Source of the DNA: Streptomyces griseocarneus
GTDB lineage: Bacteria > Actinomycetota > Actinomycetes > Streptomycetales > Streptomycetaceae
Direction: 5' to 3'
Assembly: GCA_003674045.1 (NCBI GenBank)
Contig: PENC01000012.1
Coordinates: 124,001 to 188,000, forward strand
DNA length: 64,000 nt
Positions 1 through 8,027 of this stretch are shown piece by piece. The position numbers and the translations under genes were made by a program. The notes beneath the pieces are model-generated. The model was not told where the DNA came from, made no database searches, and saw only the letters and a program-made list of their open reading frames with translations. Every line of letters starts with the position of its first letter. Positions within the stretch are counted from its first letter, which is position 1.

Positions 1-579
1 GTTTGCGCGCAGCCGAGCATTGCTGATCGCAATTCCGGCCTGGAAGGCGTACATCTGGAGCGCCTCGCGGCCCCAGGCGCCGGGGCGGCGGCCGTTGCGC
101 GGTTTGTCGACCGAGATGACGCCGAGGAGTTCGCCCCCGGCGGTGCCCGCGGTGTACATCGGGGCGAAGAGGCGGTCCATGGGGTGCCACTCGTCCGGGA
201 AGCGCGGGGCCGGGCCGGCGGTGTGCCACTGGGGCACGTCGTCGTCGTCGAGGACCCAGCCCTCGGTGTACGGGATGAAGCGCAGGGAGCCCCACTGGTC
301 AGCCATGTCCAGCCGGCGCTCCCAGGACGTCCTGGAGCCCACCCGGCCCGCCATCATGGCCTCCGCCTGGGCGCTGCCCGCGACGGCCGCCACGACGAGG
401 TCCCCGTCCGGTCGTACGAGATTGACTGCGGAAAGCTCATAACCGAGGCCGGCGATGACGCCGTCGGCGACGGTCTGCAAGGTGTCCGCGAGGCTCCGTG
501 CCGTGTTCAGATCGGCCACCACCTGATGCAATCCCCGCAGGGTCGCAAGGCGGACATACGACTCCGACTCGGTCTCCAT
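1..579 (-). CDS. cdgB: GAF-domain N-terminus of a CdgB-like cyclic-di-GMP synthase (3' end outside window)
   Basis: The first 193 codons of a leftward gene are present; the rest lies beyond the left edge. The start ATG (577-579) begins METESESYVRLATL. The visible part is one GAF-type sensory domain with the conserved stretches VNLVRPDGDLVVAA and GRRPGAWGREALQMY. From memory this closely matches the N-terminus of Streptomyces CdgB, a GAF-PAS-GGDEF diguanylate cyclase that makes the developmental second messenger c-di-GMP. The catalytic GGDEF domain is not in the window, so activity is inferred from family likeness only. A BldD-like box lies about 75 nt upstream, which fits the known control of cdgB by BldD. 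It could instead be another GAF-led sensor. Confidence 0.7.
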   Translation of the reverse strand, partial: METESESYVRLATLRGLHQVVADLNTARSLADTLQTVADGVIAGLGYELSAVNLVRPDGDLVVAAVAGSAQAEAMMAGRVGSRTSWERRLDMADQWGSLRFIPYTEGWVLDDDDVPQWHTAGPAPRFPDEWHPMDRLFAPMYTAGTAGGELLGVISVDKPRNGRRPGAWGREALQMYAFQAGIAISNARLRAN

Positions 580-1019
580 ATTCGCTCTCCCCCGAGACCT
601 CGACAGCAACTCCAGGCTTCTTGTCGTCCGTTTATCACGGCCACTGAATCACAGTGAGCTGACCACTCGGTACACAGGGTCAACAATTAGCGCCTTCTGT
701 GACTCATGTCACATTCCGTGATGGCCTCCGGATACTGGCGCCCGAGTGACCTCCTGTGCTGCGTGAAACCTTCGTGAACGCAAATCCGAAAGCGATTCCC
801 CACTCATATGGACGCGTTCTGAAGGCTCTCGGATGCCATTCATCGCCCAATCGGCCACGCATTGGCGTGAAACGGTCGCGGAGCGCGAGCGTCCGGATCG
901 CCGGGCAGAATGGCGGACGGGACCCTTTTTATCGGCCACGGGTAGTTCCGCGGCAGCTCCGCGACCTAGGTCCCGGCTGGTCCGGAAGCCCGATGCGCGG
1001 GGGCGGCGCGGGAGCTAGC
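580..1019. other. Divergent intergenic region, cdgB-like gene / flavin reductase
   Basis: This 440-base gap between divergent starts holds no credible gene. It contains the BldD-like box (653-664), a GTGAC-TCAT-GTCAC inverted repeat (699-712) and a weak CGCC(C)AAT...ATTGGCG repeat (845-867). GC content drops around 640-800, as expected for promoters. I could not fix -10/-35 boxes with confidence. Confidence 0.6.
653..664 (+). promoter_or_regulatory. Candidate BldD operator
   Basis: AGTGAGCTGACC matches 11 of 12 positions of the BldD consensus AGTGA-n-m-TCACC; the only mismatch is C to G in the second half. It lies 74 nt upstream of the leftward cdgB-like start. BldD is the c-di-GMP-responsive repressor of Streptomyces development, and cdgB is a known target, so the position makes biological sense. 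This is a single-site match read by eye. Confidence 0.5.
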
Positions 1020-1595
1020 GTGCACAGCGTGTTGCAGACGACTTCGACCCACGAGCCTCCGGCGGTGCCTTCCGCCATACCCCATGCTGAAGGGGTGAGC
1101 GCCGACGAGTTCCGTGCCGCCCTCGCCCGCCTCGCCGCGGGCGTGGTGCTGGTGACCGCGCGCGACGAGGAGCACGGCCCGCACGGCGAGGACGCCGGCA
1201 TGACGGCGACGGCGTTCCTGTCCGTCTCCCTCGAACCGCCGCTGGTGCTCGTGAGCGTTCGCAACGACTCCCGGATGGACGACCTCCTGGAGCGGCAGCC
1301 GCTGTGGGCGGTCTCCGTCCTCGCCGAGAGCCAGCGGCACATCGCGGGCCGCTTCGCGATGAAGGGCCGCATCAGCGACCGTCTGCTCTTCGAGGACATC
1401 CCCTGCGACCGCGGCGGCCCGTCGGGCGCGCCCCTGGTGCGCGGCGCGCTCGCCGCGCTGGAGTGCCGCACGGAGCAGCGGGTCGCGGCGGGCGACCACA
1501 CGCTGGTCATCGGGCGCGTGCTGACGGCGACGGCGCCGAGTACGGAGAGCGGGCCGTTGACGTATTTCCGGGGGAAGTACCGACGGTTGGGGTGA
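1020..1595 (+). CDS. Flavin reductase (DIM6/NTAB family)
   Basis: The 191-residue product has the flavin reductase-like fold: the N-terminal FRAALARLAAGVVLVTA segment, the FMN-contact stretch GMTATAFLSVSLEPPLV, then SVLAESQRHIAGRFA and a C-terminal GPLTYFRGKYRRLG. Such enzymes reduce FMN or FAD with NAD(P)H, either to supply a flavin-dependent monooxygenase or as part of a larger oxidoreductase. The GTG at 1020 was chosen because GGAG sits 5 nt upstream and the conserved fold starts about 25 residues later; in-frame codons further upstream look non-coding. No monooxygenase is adjacent, so the partner is unknown. Confidence 0.85.
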   Translation: MHSVLQTTSTHEPPAVPSAIPHAEGVSADEFRAALARLAAGVVLVTARDEEHGPHGEDAGMTATAFLSVSLEPPLVLVSVRNDSRMDDLLERQPLWAVSVLAESQRHIAGRFAMKGRISDRLLFEDIPCDRGGPSGAPLVRGALAALECRTEQRVAAGDHTLVIGRVLTATAPSTESGPLTYFRGKYRRLG

Positions 1596-1632
1596 GGTCC
1601 GGCTGGGCGGGTGCGCGTCTGTTTGTGGCGGG

Positions 1633-1754
1633 TGCGCCTACTGGGGTGCCTCTTGAGGTGGGTGCGCGGCTGCGGGTCCGTTGTGGCTTGTCGCGCCCAC
1701 GCGGCGGAGCCGCACAATGTCACAGCCCCGCGCCCCTTTTGGGGCGCGGGGCTG
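1633..1754 (+). repeat. Half-element, 'GCGGCGGAGCCGC' type
   Basis: This intergenic repeat begins ACTGGGGTGCCTCTTG, runs through GTTGTGGCTTGTCGCGCC and CACGCGGCGGAGCCGCA, and ends in a perfect hairpin built from GCCCCGCGCCCC. Close relatives lie at 22997-23110 and 29207-29322. The left part is shared with the longer palindromic elements further right. Confidence 0.75.
1723..1754. terminator. Perfect 14-bp hairpin between convergent genes
   Basis: CAGCCCCGCGCCCC is followed by TTTT and its exact complement. It lies between the convergent ends of the flavin reductase (1595) and the methyltransferase (1762), so it probably terminates both. It has no long U tract, which is common in Streptomyces. 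Confidence 0.75.
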
Positions 1755-1761
1755 AGGCTCT

Positions 1762-2799
1762 TCAGATCGCCACCGCCTCGACGATCGACTGGAACGACGG
1801 GGTGGGGAGGACCCGGTTCAGTGTGAAGCCCGCCGCGGTGAGGAGGGCGGCGAACTCCGGCTCTGTCCGTTCCCTTCCCGGCACCAGGGCCAGCATCATG
1901 ACGTCCAGTGCCTTGCCGGGGTGGGGCTCCTCGCCCGTCGGGAGGGCGGCGTCGATCACGAGGAGCTTGGTGCCCGGTTCGACGGCACGGCGGACCGTGC
2001 GCAGGATGCGCAGGCAGTCCTCGTCGTTCCAGTCGTGCAGGATGTGCTTGAGGATGTAGATGTCGCCGCCCGGGGGCACGGCGCTGAAGAAGTCCCCGGA
2101 CTCCGTGGACCAGCGGCCCGTCAGCTTCTCGTCGTCCAGTACGTGATGCGCGACGGTCTGCGGCTGGTCGAAGAGCACGCCGTGGAGCCCGGGGTTCGCG
2201 GTGAGCACGGCGCGCAGCAGCCCGCCTCTTCCGCCCGCGATGTCGATGACCGTGCCCTCGGCGGGGAACGCGTAGCTCGCCGCGATCTGCGGCTCGTTCC
2301 GCCCGGACATGGCCGACATGCCCAGGTCGAAGGAGCGCTGGGTGGCGGGGTCGCCCTGGAGATGTTCGAAGAAGGGCTTGCCGTAGGCGACCTCGAAGCC
2401 CGGCACGCCGGTGCGCAGGGTCTCCTCCAGCCCGGCGGCGCCCCGGACGAAGGTCTCGTCGGACAGCGTCAGGAGGGTGTACCGCTGGGAGCGGGGCACG
2501 CCGGTACGCAGGAGCTCCGAGGAGGGGGTGAGGTGGACGGTCTCCGCCTCGTCGACCCGGAAGATGCCGCGCATGGCCAGCATGCGCAGGACGCGCTTGA
2601 GTGACGGCGCGTGGGTGCCGGAGCGGCGGGCGAGCTCGTCGACGGGGAGGGGACCGTCGGCGAGGAGATCCGGGATGCCGTGGACGAGCACGGCACGGAG
2701 GGCGGAGAGGTAGAGGGGGCCGTAACCGATGTCGAAGAGAGGTGCCAGGGCGTCGTTCGCGTCCTCACCGAAGCTCGGGGTGGGGGTGGTGGGGCTCAT
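1762..2799 (-). CDS. SAM-dependent O-methyltransferase, plant-COMT/AcnB type
   Basis: The 345-residue protein has an N-terminal winged-helix dimerisation domain (about residues 15-100, with DLLADGPLPVDELARR and LKRVLRMLAMRGIF) and a C-terminal Rossmann methyltransferase domain. The glycine-rich SAM motif VIDIAGGRGGLLRA and the catalytic-type KHILHDWNDEDC are intact. Family members methylate small-molecule hydroxyl groups, usually in secondary metabolism. No other biosynthetic gene lies beside it, so the substrate is unknown. The length is normal for the family. The ATG start is followed by a short disordered segment. Confidence 0.88.
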   Translation of the reverse strand: MSPTTPTPSFGEDANDALAPLFDIGYGPLYLSALRAVLVHGIPDLLADGPLPVDELARRSGTHAPSLKRVLRMLAMRGIFRVDEAETVHLTPSSELLRTGVPRSQRYTLLTLSDETFVRGAAGLEETLRTGVPGFEVAYGKPFFEHLQGDPATQRSFDLGMSAMSGRNEPQIAASYAFPAEGTVIDIAGGRGGLLRAVLTANPGLHGVLFDQPQTVAHHVLDDEKLTGRWSTESGDFFSAVPPGGDIYILKHILHDWNDEDCLRILRTVRRAVEPGTKLLVIDAALPTGEEPHPGKALDVMMLALVPGRERTEPEFAALLTAAGFTLNRVLPTPSFQSIVEAVAI

Positions 2800-2891
2800 C
2801 GTCGTACTCCCGTCGTCGACGTGCGCTGGGAAAACCGCGACAGCTGTCTCGCACGGTTGAATCTGTCATGAGTTTCCTGGGCGAGGGAGAG

Positions 2892-2997
2892 GGCGCCCCG
2901 TCAGGGGCGCCCCGCAAGGGGCGCGGGGAACTGCGCGACAAGCCACGACGCGACCCGCAGCCGCAAGCGGAGAGCAAGAGGCACCCCAATAGGCGCA
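2892..2997 (-). repeat. Half-element, reverse orientation
   Basis: Read on the minus strand this is the shared left module (GGGGTGCCTCTTGC..., then GGCTTGTCGCGCAGTTCC, then GCGCCCC) followed by two short GC hairpins. It fills the gap between the methyltransferase start and the arfB stop. Confidence 0.7.
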
Positions 2998-3042
2998 GGG
3001 GGTCCGGGGGCGCAGCCCCCGGTCCAGGAACCGACGAAGTGC

Positions 3043-3471
3043 CTAGCCCCAATCCCGCCCCGTACGCCCCCGCTTCGTCTCCCCCCGCTGCTTCTTCTCC
3101 CGCAACCGCCGCTCATTGATCCCGCGCGGCACCCTCGTGGCGCGTCGGGCCCGGGGCGGCGGCGCCGACGCCTCGGCCAGGAGGGCGGCCAGCCGTACGG
3201 CCGCGGTCTCGCGGTTGCGCCACTGGGAACGGTGCTCGGAGGCCCGTACGCTCACGACGCCGTCGGTCAGCCGCGCGGCGAGCCGCTCCAGGGCGCGCTC
3301 CTTCCACACGGCGGGCAGTGCGTCGGTCGCTGCCAGGTCGAAGCGCAGCTCGACGGCGCTGTCGGTGGTGTTCACATGCTGGCCGCCGGGGCCGGAGGAG
3401 CGCGAGAAACGCCACAGGAGCTCCGCCTCCGGGAGGGTGACGGAGCCGCGGATGACGTAAGGACCGGACAT
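3043..3471 (-). CDS. arfB: Alternative ribosome-rescue factor, ArfB/YaeJ type
   Basis: The 142-residue protein carries the class-I release-factor GGQ motif (SSGPGGQHVNTTDSAV, near residue 30) and a basic C-terminal tail (INERRLREKKQRGETKRGR). This is the architecture of ArfB, which enters stalled ribosomes with its tail in the empty mRNA channel and hydrolyses peptidyl-tRNA. The start at MSGPYVIRG fits the family length; upstream in-frame residues are low-complexity proline and arginine. It has no release-factor codon-recognition domain. It probably stands alone as a transcription unit. Confidence 0.9.
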   Translation of the reverse strand: MSGPYVIRGSVTLPEAELLWRFSRSSGPGGQHVNTTDSAVELRFDLAATDALPAVWKERALERLAARLTDGVVSVRASEHRSQWRNRETAAVRLAALLAEASAPPPRARRATRVPRGINERRLREKKQRGETKRGRTGRDWG

Positions 3472-3684
3472 GCCCTCAATGATCCCGCGCGGGCGGGGAG
3501 CCGTCACCCCGATATACGGCGGGGGCGGGGCGGGCGGTGCCCGGCGGCGGCCGTCAGAGTTGTGCAAAGAAAGTAAAGCGATGTGGAACTCCGGGTCCCG
3601 CGAATGGCGTTATCAAGGGTGACGGCGACCTGGGCCCGGCTCGGTTCGCAATCGCAGTGTTTCCACCAGAAAGGGACATTTCCC

Positions 3685-4260
3685 ATGGCTGTAAGCCTGT
3701 CCAAGGGCGGCAACGTCTCCCTCACCAAGGAGGCCCCGGGCCTGACGGCCGTCACGGTCGGCCTCGGCTGGGACGTCCGCACCACCACGGGCACGGACTT
3801 CGACCTCGACGCGAGCGCGATCGCCGTGAACGCCACGGGCAAGGTCTACTCCGACGCCCACTTCGTCTTCTTCAACAACAAGTCGACGCCGGACCAGTCC
3901 ATCGTCCACACCGGTGACAACACCACCGGCCAGGGCGACGGCGACGACGAGTCCATCAAGGTCGACCTGGCCGCGCTGCCGGCGGATGTCGACAAGATCG
4001 TCTTCCCGGTCTCCATCTACGACGCGACGTCCCGCGGCCAGAACTTCGGCCAGGTCCGCAACGCGTACATCCGCATCGTCAACCAGGCCGGTGGCGCGGA
4101 GATCGCCCGCTACGACCTCAGCGAGGACGCCGCCACCGAGACCGCCATGGTCTTCGGCGAGCTCTACCGCAACGGCGCCGACTGGAAGTTCCGCGCGGTG
4201 GGCCAGGGCTACGCGTCGGGCCTCGTGGGCATCGCCCAGGACTTCGGTGTGAACGTCTGA
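3685..4260 (+). CDS. terD: TerD-family tellurite/stress protein
   Basis: The 191-residue product starts MAVSLSKGGNVSLTKE and contains the calcium-binding signature DFDLDASAI. It also has the TerD blocks DNTTGQGDGDDESIKVDL and YDLSEDAATETAMVFGELY. TerD proteins are cytoplasmic calcium-binding beta-sandwich proteins linked to tellurite, oxidant and phage resistance; Streptomyces has several, and their exact roles are unsettled. The ATG is preceded by GAAAGGGA. There are no ter partner genes nearby. Confidence 0.92.
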   Translation: MAVSLSKGGNVSLTKEAPGLTAVTVGLGWDVRTTTGTDFDLDASAIAVNATGKVYSDAHFVFFNNKSTPDQSIVHTGDNTTGQGDGDDESIKVDLAALPADVDKIVFPVSIYDATSRGQNFGQVRNAYIRIVNQAGGAEIARYDLSEDAATETAMVFGELYRNGADWKFRAVGQGYASGLVGIAQDFGVNV

Positions 4261-4283
4261 CGCCGTCAGCGCAGTTGAGGCGG

Positions 4284-4311
4284 GGCGCCCTTGTGACGGG
4301 GGTGCCTCTTC
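4284..4311 (+). terminator. Probable terminator after terD
   Basis: GGCGCCC and GGGTGCC pair with one G-T wobble around a 9-nt loop, 24 nt downstream of the terD stop and just before the convergent regulator stop at 4331. Confidence 0.4.
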
Positions 4312-4330
4312 CTCGCCTCCCTCGTCCGCC

Positions 4331-5017
4331 CTACGGCGCGACCGGCCCGGCCCCGGGCACCACGAAGCCGCATTCGTAGGCGAGGATCACGGCCTGGGTG
4401 CGGTTGCCCGCGCCGAGTTTGGCCAGCAGGTTGCTGATGTGGGTCTTGACGGTCTCCAGGCTCACGACGAGGCGTTCGGCGATGCCCGGGTTGGACAGGC
4501 CCGTCGCCATGAGCCGGAGGATCTCCAGCTCGCGGGCGGTGAGCGCCGGTGCCCCGCGCGGCGGCCGGGGCGGCGCGGGCCGGGCCGCGACGAGCCGGCG
4601 GACCGCGTCCGGGAACAGTACGGAGTCGGTCGTGGCCACCAACCGCACCGCCTGGGCGATCTGTTCGACCGGGGAGCGCTTGAGGACGAAGCCCGCGGCT
4701 CCCGCGCGCAGCGCGTCGTAGACGTGGTCGTCGTTCTCGAAGGTCGTGATCACCACGACCTTCGGCGGGTCGGGCAGCGCGGACTGCCGCAGGCGCCGGG
4801 TGGCCTCGATCCCGTCGACCCCGGGCATCCGTACGTCCATCAGGACGACGTCGGGCCGCAGTCGCTCCGCCAGGGACACGGCCTCCGCGCCGTCGGCGGC
4901 CTCGCCGGTCACCTGGATGCCGGGCCAGGCCGACAGCAGGGTCCGCAGGCCGGTGCGCGTGATTTCCTCGTCGTCGGCGATGAGGACGGAAACGGAATCG
5001 GAAGCGGTCACGGTCAT
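4331..5017 (-). CDS. NarL/LuxR-family response regulator
   Basis: The 228-residue regulator has a receiver domain with acidic pocket DDEE and phosphoacceptor Asp61 in VVLMDVRMPG, then a C-terminal LuxR helix-turn-helix (LTARELEILRLMATGLSN ... VSLETVKTHISNLL). It should bind DNA as a dimer when phosphorylated by the kinase encoded immediately upstream. The kinase stop and this start overlap as ATGA, so the two are translationally coupled. The signal and targets cannot be read from the sequence. Confidence 0.93.
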   Translation of the reverse strand: MTVTASDSVSVLIADDEEITRTGLRTLLSAWPGIQVTGEAADGAEAVSLAERLRPDVVLMDVRMPGVDGIEATRRLRQSALPDPPKVVVITTFENDDHVYDALRAGAAGFVLKRSPVEQIAQAVRLVATTDSVLFPDAVRRLVAARPAPPRPPRGAPALTARELEILRLMATGLSNPGIAERLVVSLETVKTHISNLLAKLGAGNRTQAVILAYECGFVVPGAGPVAP

Positions 5018-6321
5018 GAGCCGGACCGTAGCGGGACGCGCGCGCTCAGCCGCCAGCGGGTGCCGGCGGGGTCGGCGGAGCCGTCAGGGTCTTCGGGGTC
5101 TTCGGGGTCTTCGGGTGCGGGGCCCGCGGAGAACTCGCCCCGCAGCAGGGCCACGCGCTCGGCCATGCCGGTCAGGCCCGAGCCCTGCCGACGGGCCGGA
5201 CGGGCCGAACGGGCTGCCGCGCCATGGTCGGTGATCGGGTTGGTGATCTCCAGGTCCAGTCGGTCCTGCGTGACCGAGATCCGCAGGCCGACCTCGGCCG
5301 GTGTTGTCCGGGAGGCGTGCCGCAGGGCGTTGGTCAGTCCCTCCTGGACGATCCGGTAGACCTCGCGCGAGACGGTCGCCGGTACGCGCGTCAGGTCCCC
5401 GGTGACGTCGGCGCTCAGATCCGTACCGGCCCCGCGGACCCGGTCCAGCAGGGCGGGGAGGTCGGCGAGGGAGAGCGGCGGGGCGGTCGGGGCCCGGCCG
5501 TCCCGGAGGATGCCGAGGACGTGGTCGAGATCGTCCAGCGCCGCGCGCGATGCTTCCTCCAGGCCGGTGAGCGCGCGCCGCGCCCCCGCCGGGTCGGTGG
5601 CCATCAGCTGCCTTGCCACGGCGGCCTGGATCGTCGAGGCGGTGAGGGTGTGCCCGATGGAATCGTGCAACTCCTGGGCGAGCCGGTTGCGCTGGGCCAG
5701 CATGCGCATCTGCTCCTCCAGCGCGATCAGCCGCTCCGCGGGCCGGTGTCCGAGCAGGAACGGTGCGACCCGGCGCAGGAGCGCGGCCGTCGCCGTCCCG
5801 GCGAGGCAGGCCAGGGCGAGCAGCGCCGCCGCGGCCGGTACGGTCCACGAGCCCCACGCCCCGCCCGCCACGTCGACATCCGCCAGGACGGTGATCCGTT
5901 CGCCGCCGCGCAACCAGACGGCGGGCAGGGCGACGCCCGCGAACAGCAGCAGCGCCGCCACGGCGGTCGCGGCGCCACCGGTCACGGCGTGCAGCAGCAG
6001 CCAGGCGGACGTACGGAACCGGTTCGGCCACCGGAGGCGGGCATCGGCCGCGTCGACGACGGGGGCCGGGAGGTCCGTACCGAGCAGGCGGTTGGCCAGC
6101 TCCACGGAGATCCGGCGCGCGACGCGTGACAGGCCGAGGGCTGCCGTGAGCACGGCGAAGGCGGCCGGGAAGACGGCCGGCCGCGCCGGTGGAGGGACCA
6201 GGGCCGTGACCATCGCCGCCACGGGCGACAGGAGCAGCGCGACGGCGGCGCCGAGCAGCGCGTGCAGCAGCGGACGCACGGACGGCGGGCGCATCGACAA
6301 CGGACGTATGGGAACACGCAC
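5014..6321 (-). CDS. Membrane sensor histidine kinase, HisKA_3 type
   Basis: About 435 residues if the GTG at 6321 is used. Hydrophobic segments near residues 20-45, 50-65, 105-135 and 160-185 form the membrane part. They are followed by a HisKA_3 dimerisation helix with His219 in LAQELHDSIGHTL and a HATPase_c domain. The D-box glycine motif appears as GSGLTGMAERVALLRG. The C-terminus has a run of EDPEDPEDPD repeats between the ATPase and the last strand. The start is uncertain: GTG 6321 has a GATACT-like hexamer 6 nt upstream that could mean leaderless transcription, and ATG 6294 is the alternative. No extracellular sensor domain is evident. Confidence 0.85.
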   Translation of the reverse strand: MRVPIRPLSMRPPSVRPLLHALLGAAVALLLSPVAAMVTALVPPPARPAVFPAAFAVLTAALGLSRVARRISVELANRLLGTDLPAPVVDAADARLRWPNRFRTSAWLLLHAVTGGAATAVAALLLFAGVALPAVWLRGGERITVLADVDVAGGAWGSWTVPAAAALLALACLAGTATAALLRRVAPFLLGHRPAERLIALEEQMRMLAQRNRLAQELHDSIGHTLTASTIQAAVARQLMATDPAGARRALTGLEEASRAALDDLDHVLGILRDGRAPTAPPLSLADLPALLDRVRGAGTDLSADVTGDLTRVPATVSREVYRIVQEGLTNALRHASRTTPAEVGLRISVTQDRLDLEITNPITDHGAAARSARPARRQGSGLTGMAERVALLRGEFSAGPAPEDPEDPEDPDGSADPAGTRWRLSARVPLRSGS

Positions 6322-6431
6322 GTCGGAAGTATCCCAAGCAAGATCGTTCGCCCGCCTCCCCCGCGCGAGCCAGATGCGGATCCCTCTCGGCCGCGATGTG
6401 CCGGACACGGGGGCGGCGTGAGGCTGGCGAC

Positions 6432-7343
6432 ATGCTTGAGACCGAGAAGAAACAGCGGGAAGCGGCCACGGTGACGGCCGAGGCGCGTGACGCCTCGCAT
6501 TCACGGACGAAGGGGTTGGTCTGGTTCCTGGTCATCGCCTTCGGCGGGAGCTGGGCCTGGATCCTCGGCGGGTATTTCGTCCTCGGCCTGTCGATGGTCA
6601 ATCCCTTGGCGCAGCTGCCGTTCGGTGTCATGCCCGCGCTGGCGGCGATCGTGGTGCGCCGCTGGATCACGAGGGAGGGCTTCGCCGACGCCGGTCTGGC
6701 CCTGCGCTTCAGGAGAGCCTGGCCCTACTATCTGGCAGCCTGGCTGGGCCCGTTGGCCCTCGCGGCGTCCTCCTGCGGGATGGCGGCGGCGCTGGGCCTG
6801 TGGCACCCGGACCTCTCGCCGCTCGACAAGGCCGCGGGCGGCATGCCCGCGTGGGCCTACGTCACGCTCCTCATGCTCGTGGTCCCGCTCCTGACGCCGA
6901 TCTACGCGGGAGAGGAGATCGGCTGGACCGGCTACCTCCGGCAGAGGCTGGACCCCGGACGCCGACCGGTTCTGGCGACGGTCGGCACGGGTCTCATCTG
7001 GGCGTCGTGGCACTTCCCGCTGGCCTTCACCGACTACGTCGTCTTCTCCCACACCCCGGTCGGTCTGGTGGTGTGGACGGCGGGCTTCCTGCTTCAGGAA
7101 GTGCTGCTCGCGTGGCTGTACACGCGCAGCGGCAGCATCTGGGTCGTGAGCCTGGCCCACGCCGGGAACAACATGATCCTCTTCCTGCTCACGGGGACCA
7201 TCCTGGGCAGGGAGGACGGGGCGACGGCCGACGCGGGCGGGCTCGGGCCCACCGGCGTCATGCTGATGACGATGGCCCCGATAGGCGTGGCGTGCGCCTG
7301 CGCGATGTTTCCGGTCCTGCGGGGCAGGTGGCGCCGGGGCTGA
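6432..7343 (+). CDS. CPBP-family intramembrane protease (Abi/CAAX-like)
   Basis: This polytopic membrane protein of 303 residues has the CPBP motifs in order: the glutamate pair in GEEIGWTGYL (about residues 161-162), WASWHFPLAF, and HAGNNMILFL. These provide the catalytic glutamates and metal-binding histidines of CAAX-protease/bacteriocin-processing enzymes. In bacteria they are linked to bacteriocin self-immunity, peptide maturation or anti-phage roles. The substrate here is unknown. The ATG at 6432 follows a GAGG at 6419-6422. It converges on the SnoaL-like gene with only 3 bases between stops. Confidence 0.87.
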   Translation: MLETEKKQREAATVTAEARDASHSRTKGLVWFLVIAFGGSWAWILGGYFVLGLSMVNPLAQLPFGVMPALAAIVVRRWITREGFADAGLALRFRRAWPYYLAAWLGPLALAASSCGMAAALGLWHPDLSPLDKAAGGMPAWAYVTLLMLVVPLLTPIYAGEEIGWTGYLRQRLDPGRRPVLATVGTGLIWASWHFPLAFTDYVVFSHTPVGLVVWTAGFLLQEVLLAWLYTRSGSIWVVSLAHAGNNMILFLLTGTILGREDGATADAGGLGPTGVMLMTMAPIGVACACAMFPVLRGRWRRG

Positions 7344-7346
7344 GGG

Positions 7347-7895
7347 TCACGCGGCTTGCCCCAGCTCCCGCATCGTCTCCTCGGCCTTGGGGGTCAGGGT
7401 GAGCGGACCCCGGCCGCTCGTCCACACGGCGCGGATGTCCAGCCGCCGGAACCGCCAGCCGGCGGCGGTCCGTACGACCTCGCCCGTGAACGTACCGCCG
7501 ACGTCGAAGTGCCCTCCCGGCTCCGCTCCGCGGGCGGCCTGCGTCGAGGCCGGGTGGACGTGCGTCATCAGCGCGTTCCACCGCACGGTGGCCCGGTCGC
7601 CGTCGAGCCCGATGAGGTAGTTGGTGCCGATGTGCTGCGTCCGCTCGAACTTGGCCATGGTCGCCCGCTCCGACTCGGCGAGCCCTGCGATGCCGCGGTG
7701 CTCGCCGACCGGCGAGCTGATCCCGACGTCCTCCGTGAACAGGCTCCTGGCCCACTCGTCGTCGAAGCCGCCGCTGTCGGGCAGCGTGTCGAGGCTCAGC
7801 AGGTAGCGGTCGACGAGCCCGGTGATCTCGGCCCGGTCGACGAGGATGCCGATCCGGTCGTGAAGGGCGGCGATATCGACGGGGGTGGCGTTCAT
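7347..7895 (-). CDS. SnoaL-like / NTF2-fold protein
   Basis: The 182-residue protein belongs to the SnoaL_4/NTF2 cone-shaped fold: an N-terminal helix (DIAALHDRIGILVDRAEITGL), the YLLSLDT stretch, and beta strands ending AAGWRFRRLDIRAVW. Such proteins act as small hydrolases, isomerases or ligand-binding proteins; the catalytic residues vary and no role can be assigned. The ATG at 7895 follows GGGAACGGAG. The promoter has the long-spacer layout typical of MerR-family control, so induction by an oxidant or toxic small molecule is likely. No merR gene is adjacent. Confidence 0.75.
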   Translation of the reverse strand: MNATPVDIAALHDRIGILVDRAEITGLVDRYLLSLDTLPDSGGFDDEWARSLFTEDVGISSPVGEHRGIAGLAESERATMAKFERTQHIGTNYLIGLDGDRATVRWNALMTHVHPASTQAARGAEPGGHFDVGGTFTGEVVRTAAGWRFRRLDIRAVWTSGRGPLTLTPKAEETMRELGQAA

Positions 7896-7954
7896 GGCGG
7901 TGCTCCGTTCCCTTGGAGGCCGGTCGGCCGCCGTGGTCGGGGGCCGTTGATCAC

Positions 7955-7985
7955 AACGTAGAAGCTCGACCTTGCTTGAGGTCAA
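7955..7985 (-). promoter_or_regulatory. MerR-type promoter with 19-bp spacer and operator
   Basis: Read leftward, the -35 box TTGACC (7980-7985) and the -10 box TACGTT (7955-7960) are 19 nt apart, the overlong spacing that MerR/SoxR activators correct. The spacer holds an inverted repeat GACCT-CAAGCA-AGGTC. It drives the SnoaL-like gene starting at 7895. Confidence 0.65.
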
Positions 7986-8027
7986 TGGGCGTCGATCAGT
8001 CGATCATTCGTCCTGCCGCTCCGCCGT

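Noticed and set aside
699..712. GTGAC-TCAT-GTCAC inverted repeat as a second BldD site
   Set aside because: Half-site spacing differs from the BldD consensus; kept only as an unassigned repeat in the intergenic entry.
5085..5115. GGTCTTCGG-type tandem repeats as a regulatory array
   Set aside because: They are in frame and encode the EDPEDPEDP linker of the histidine kinase.
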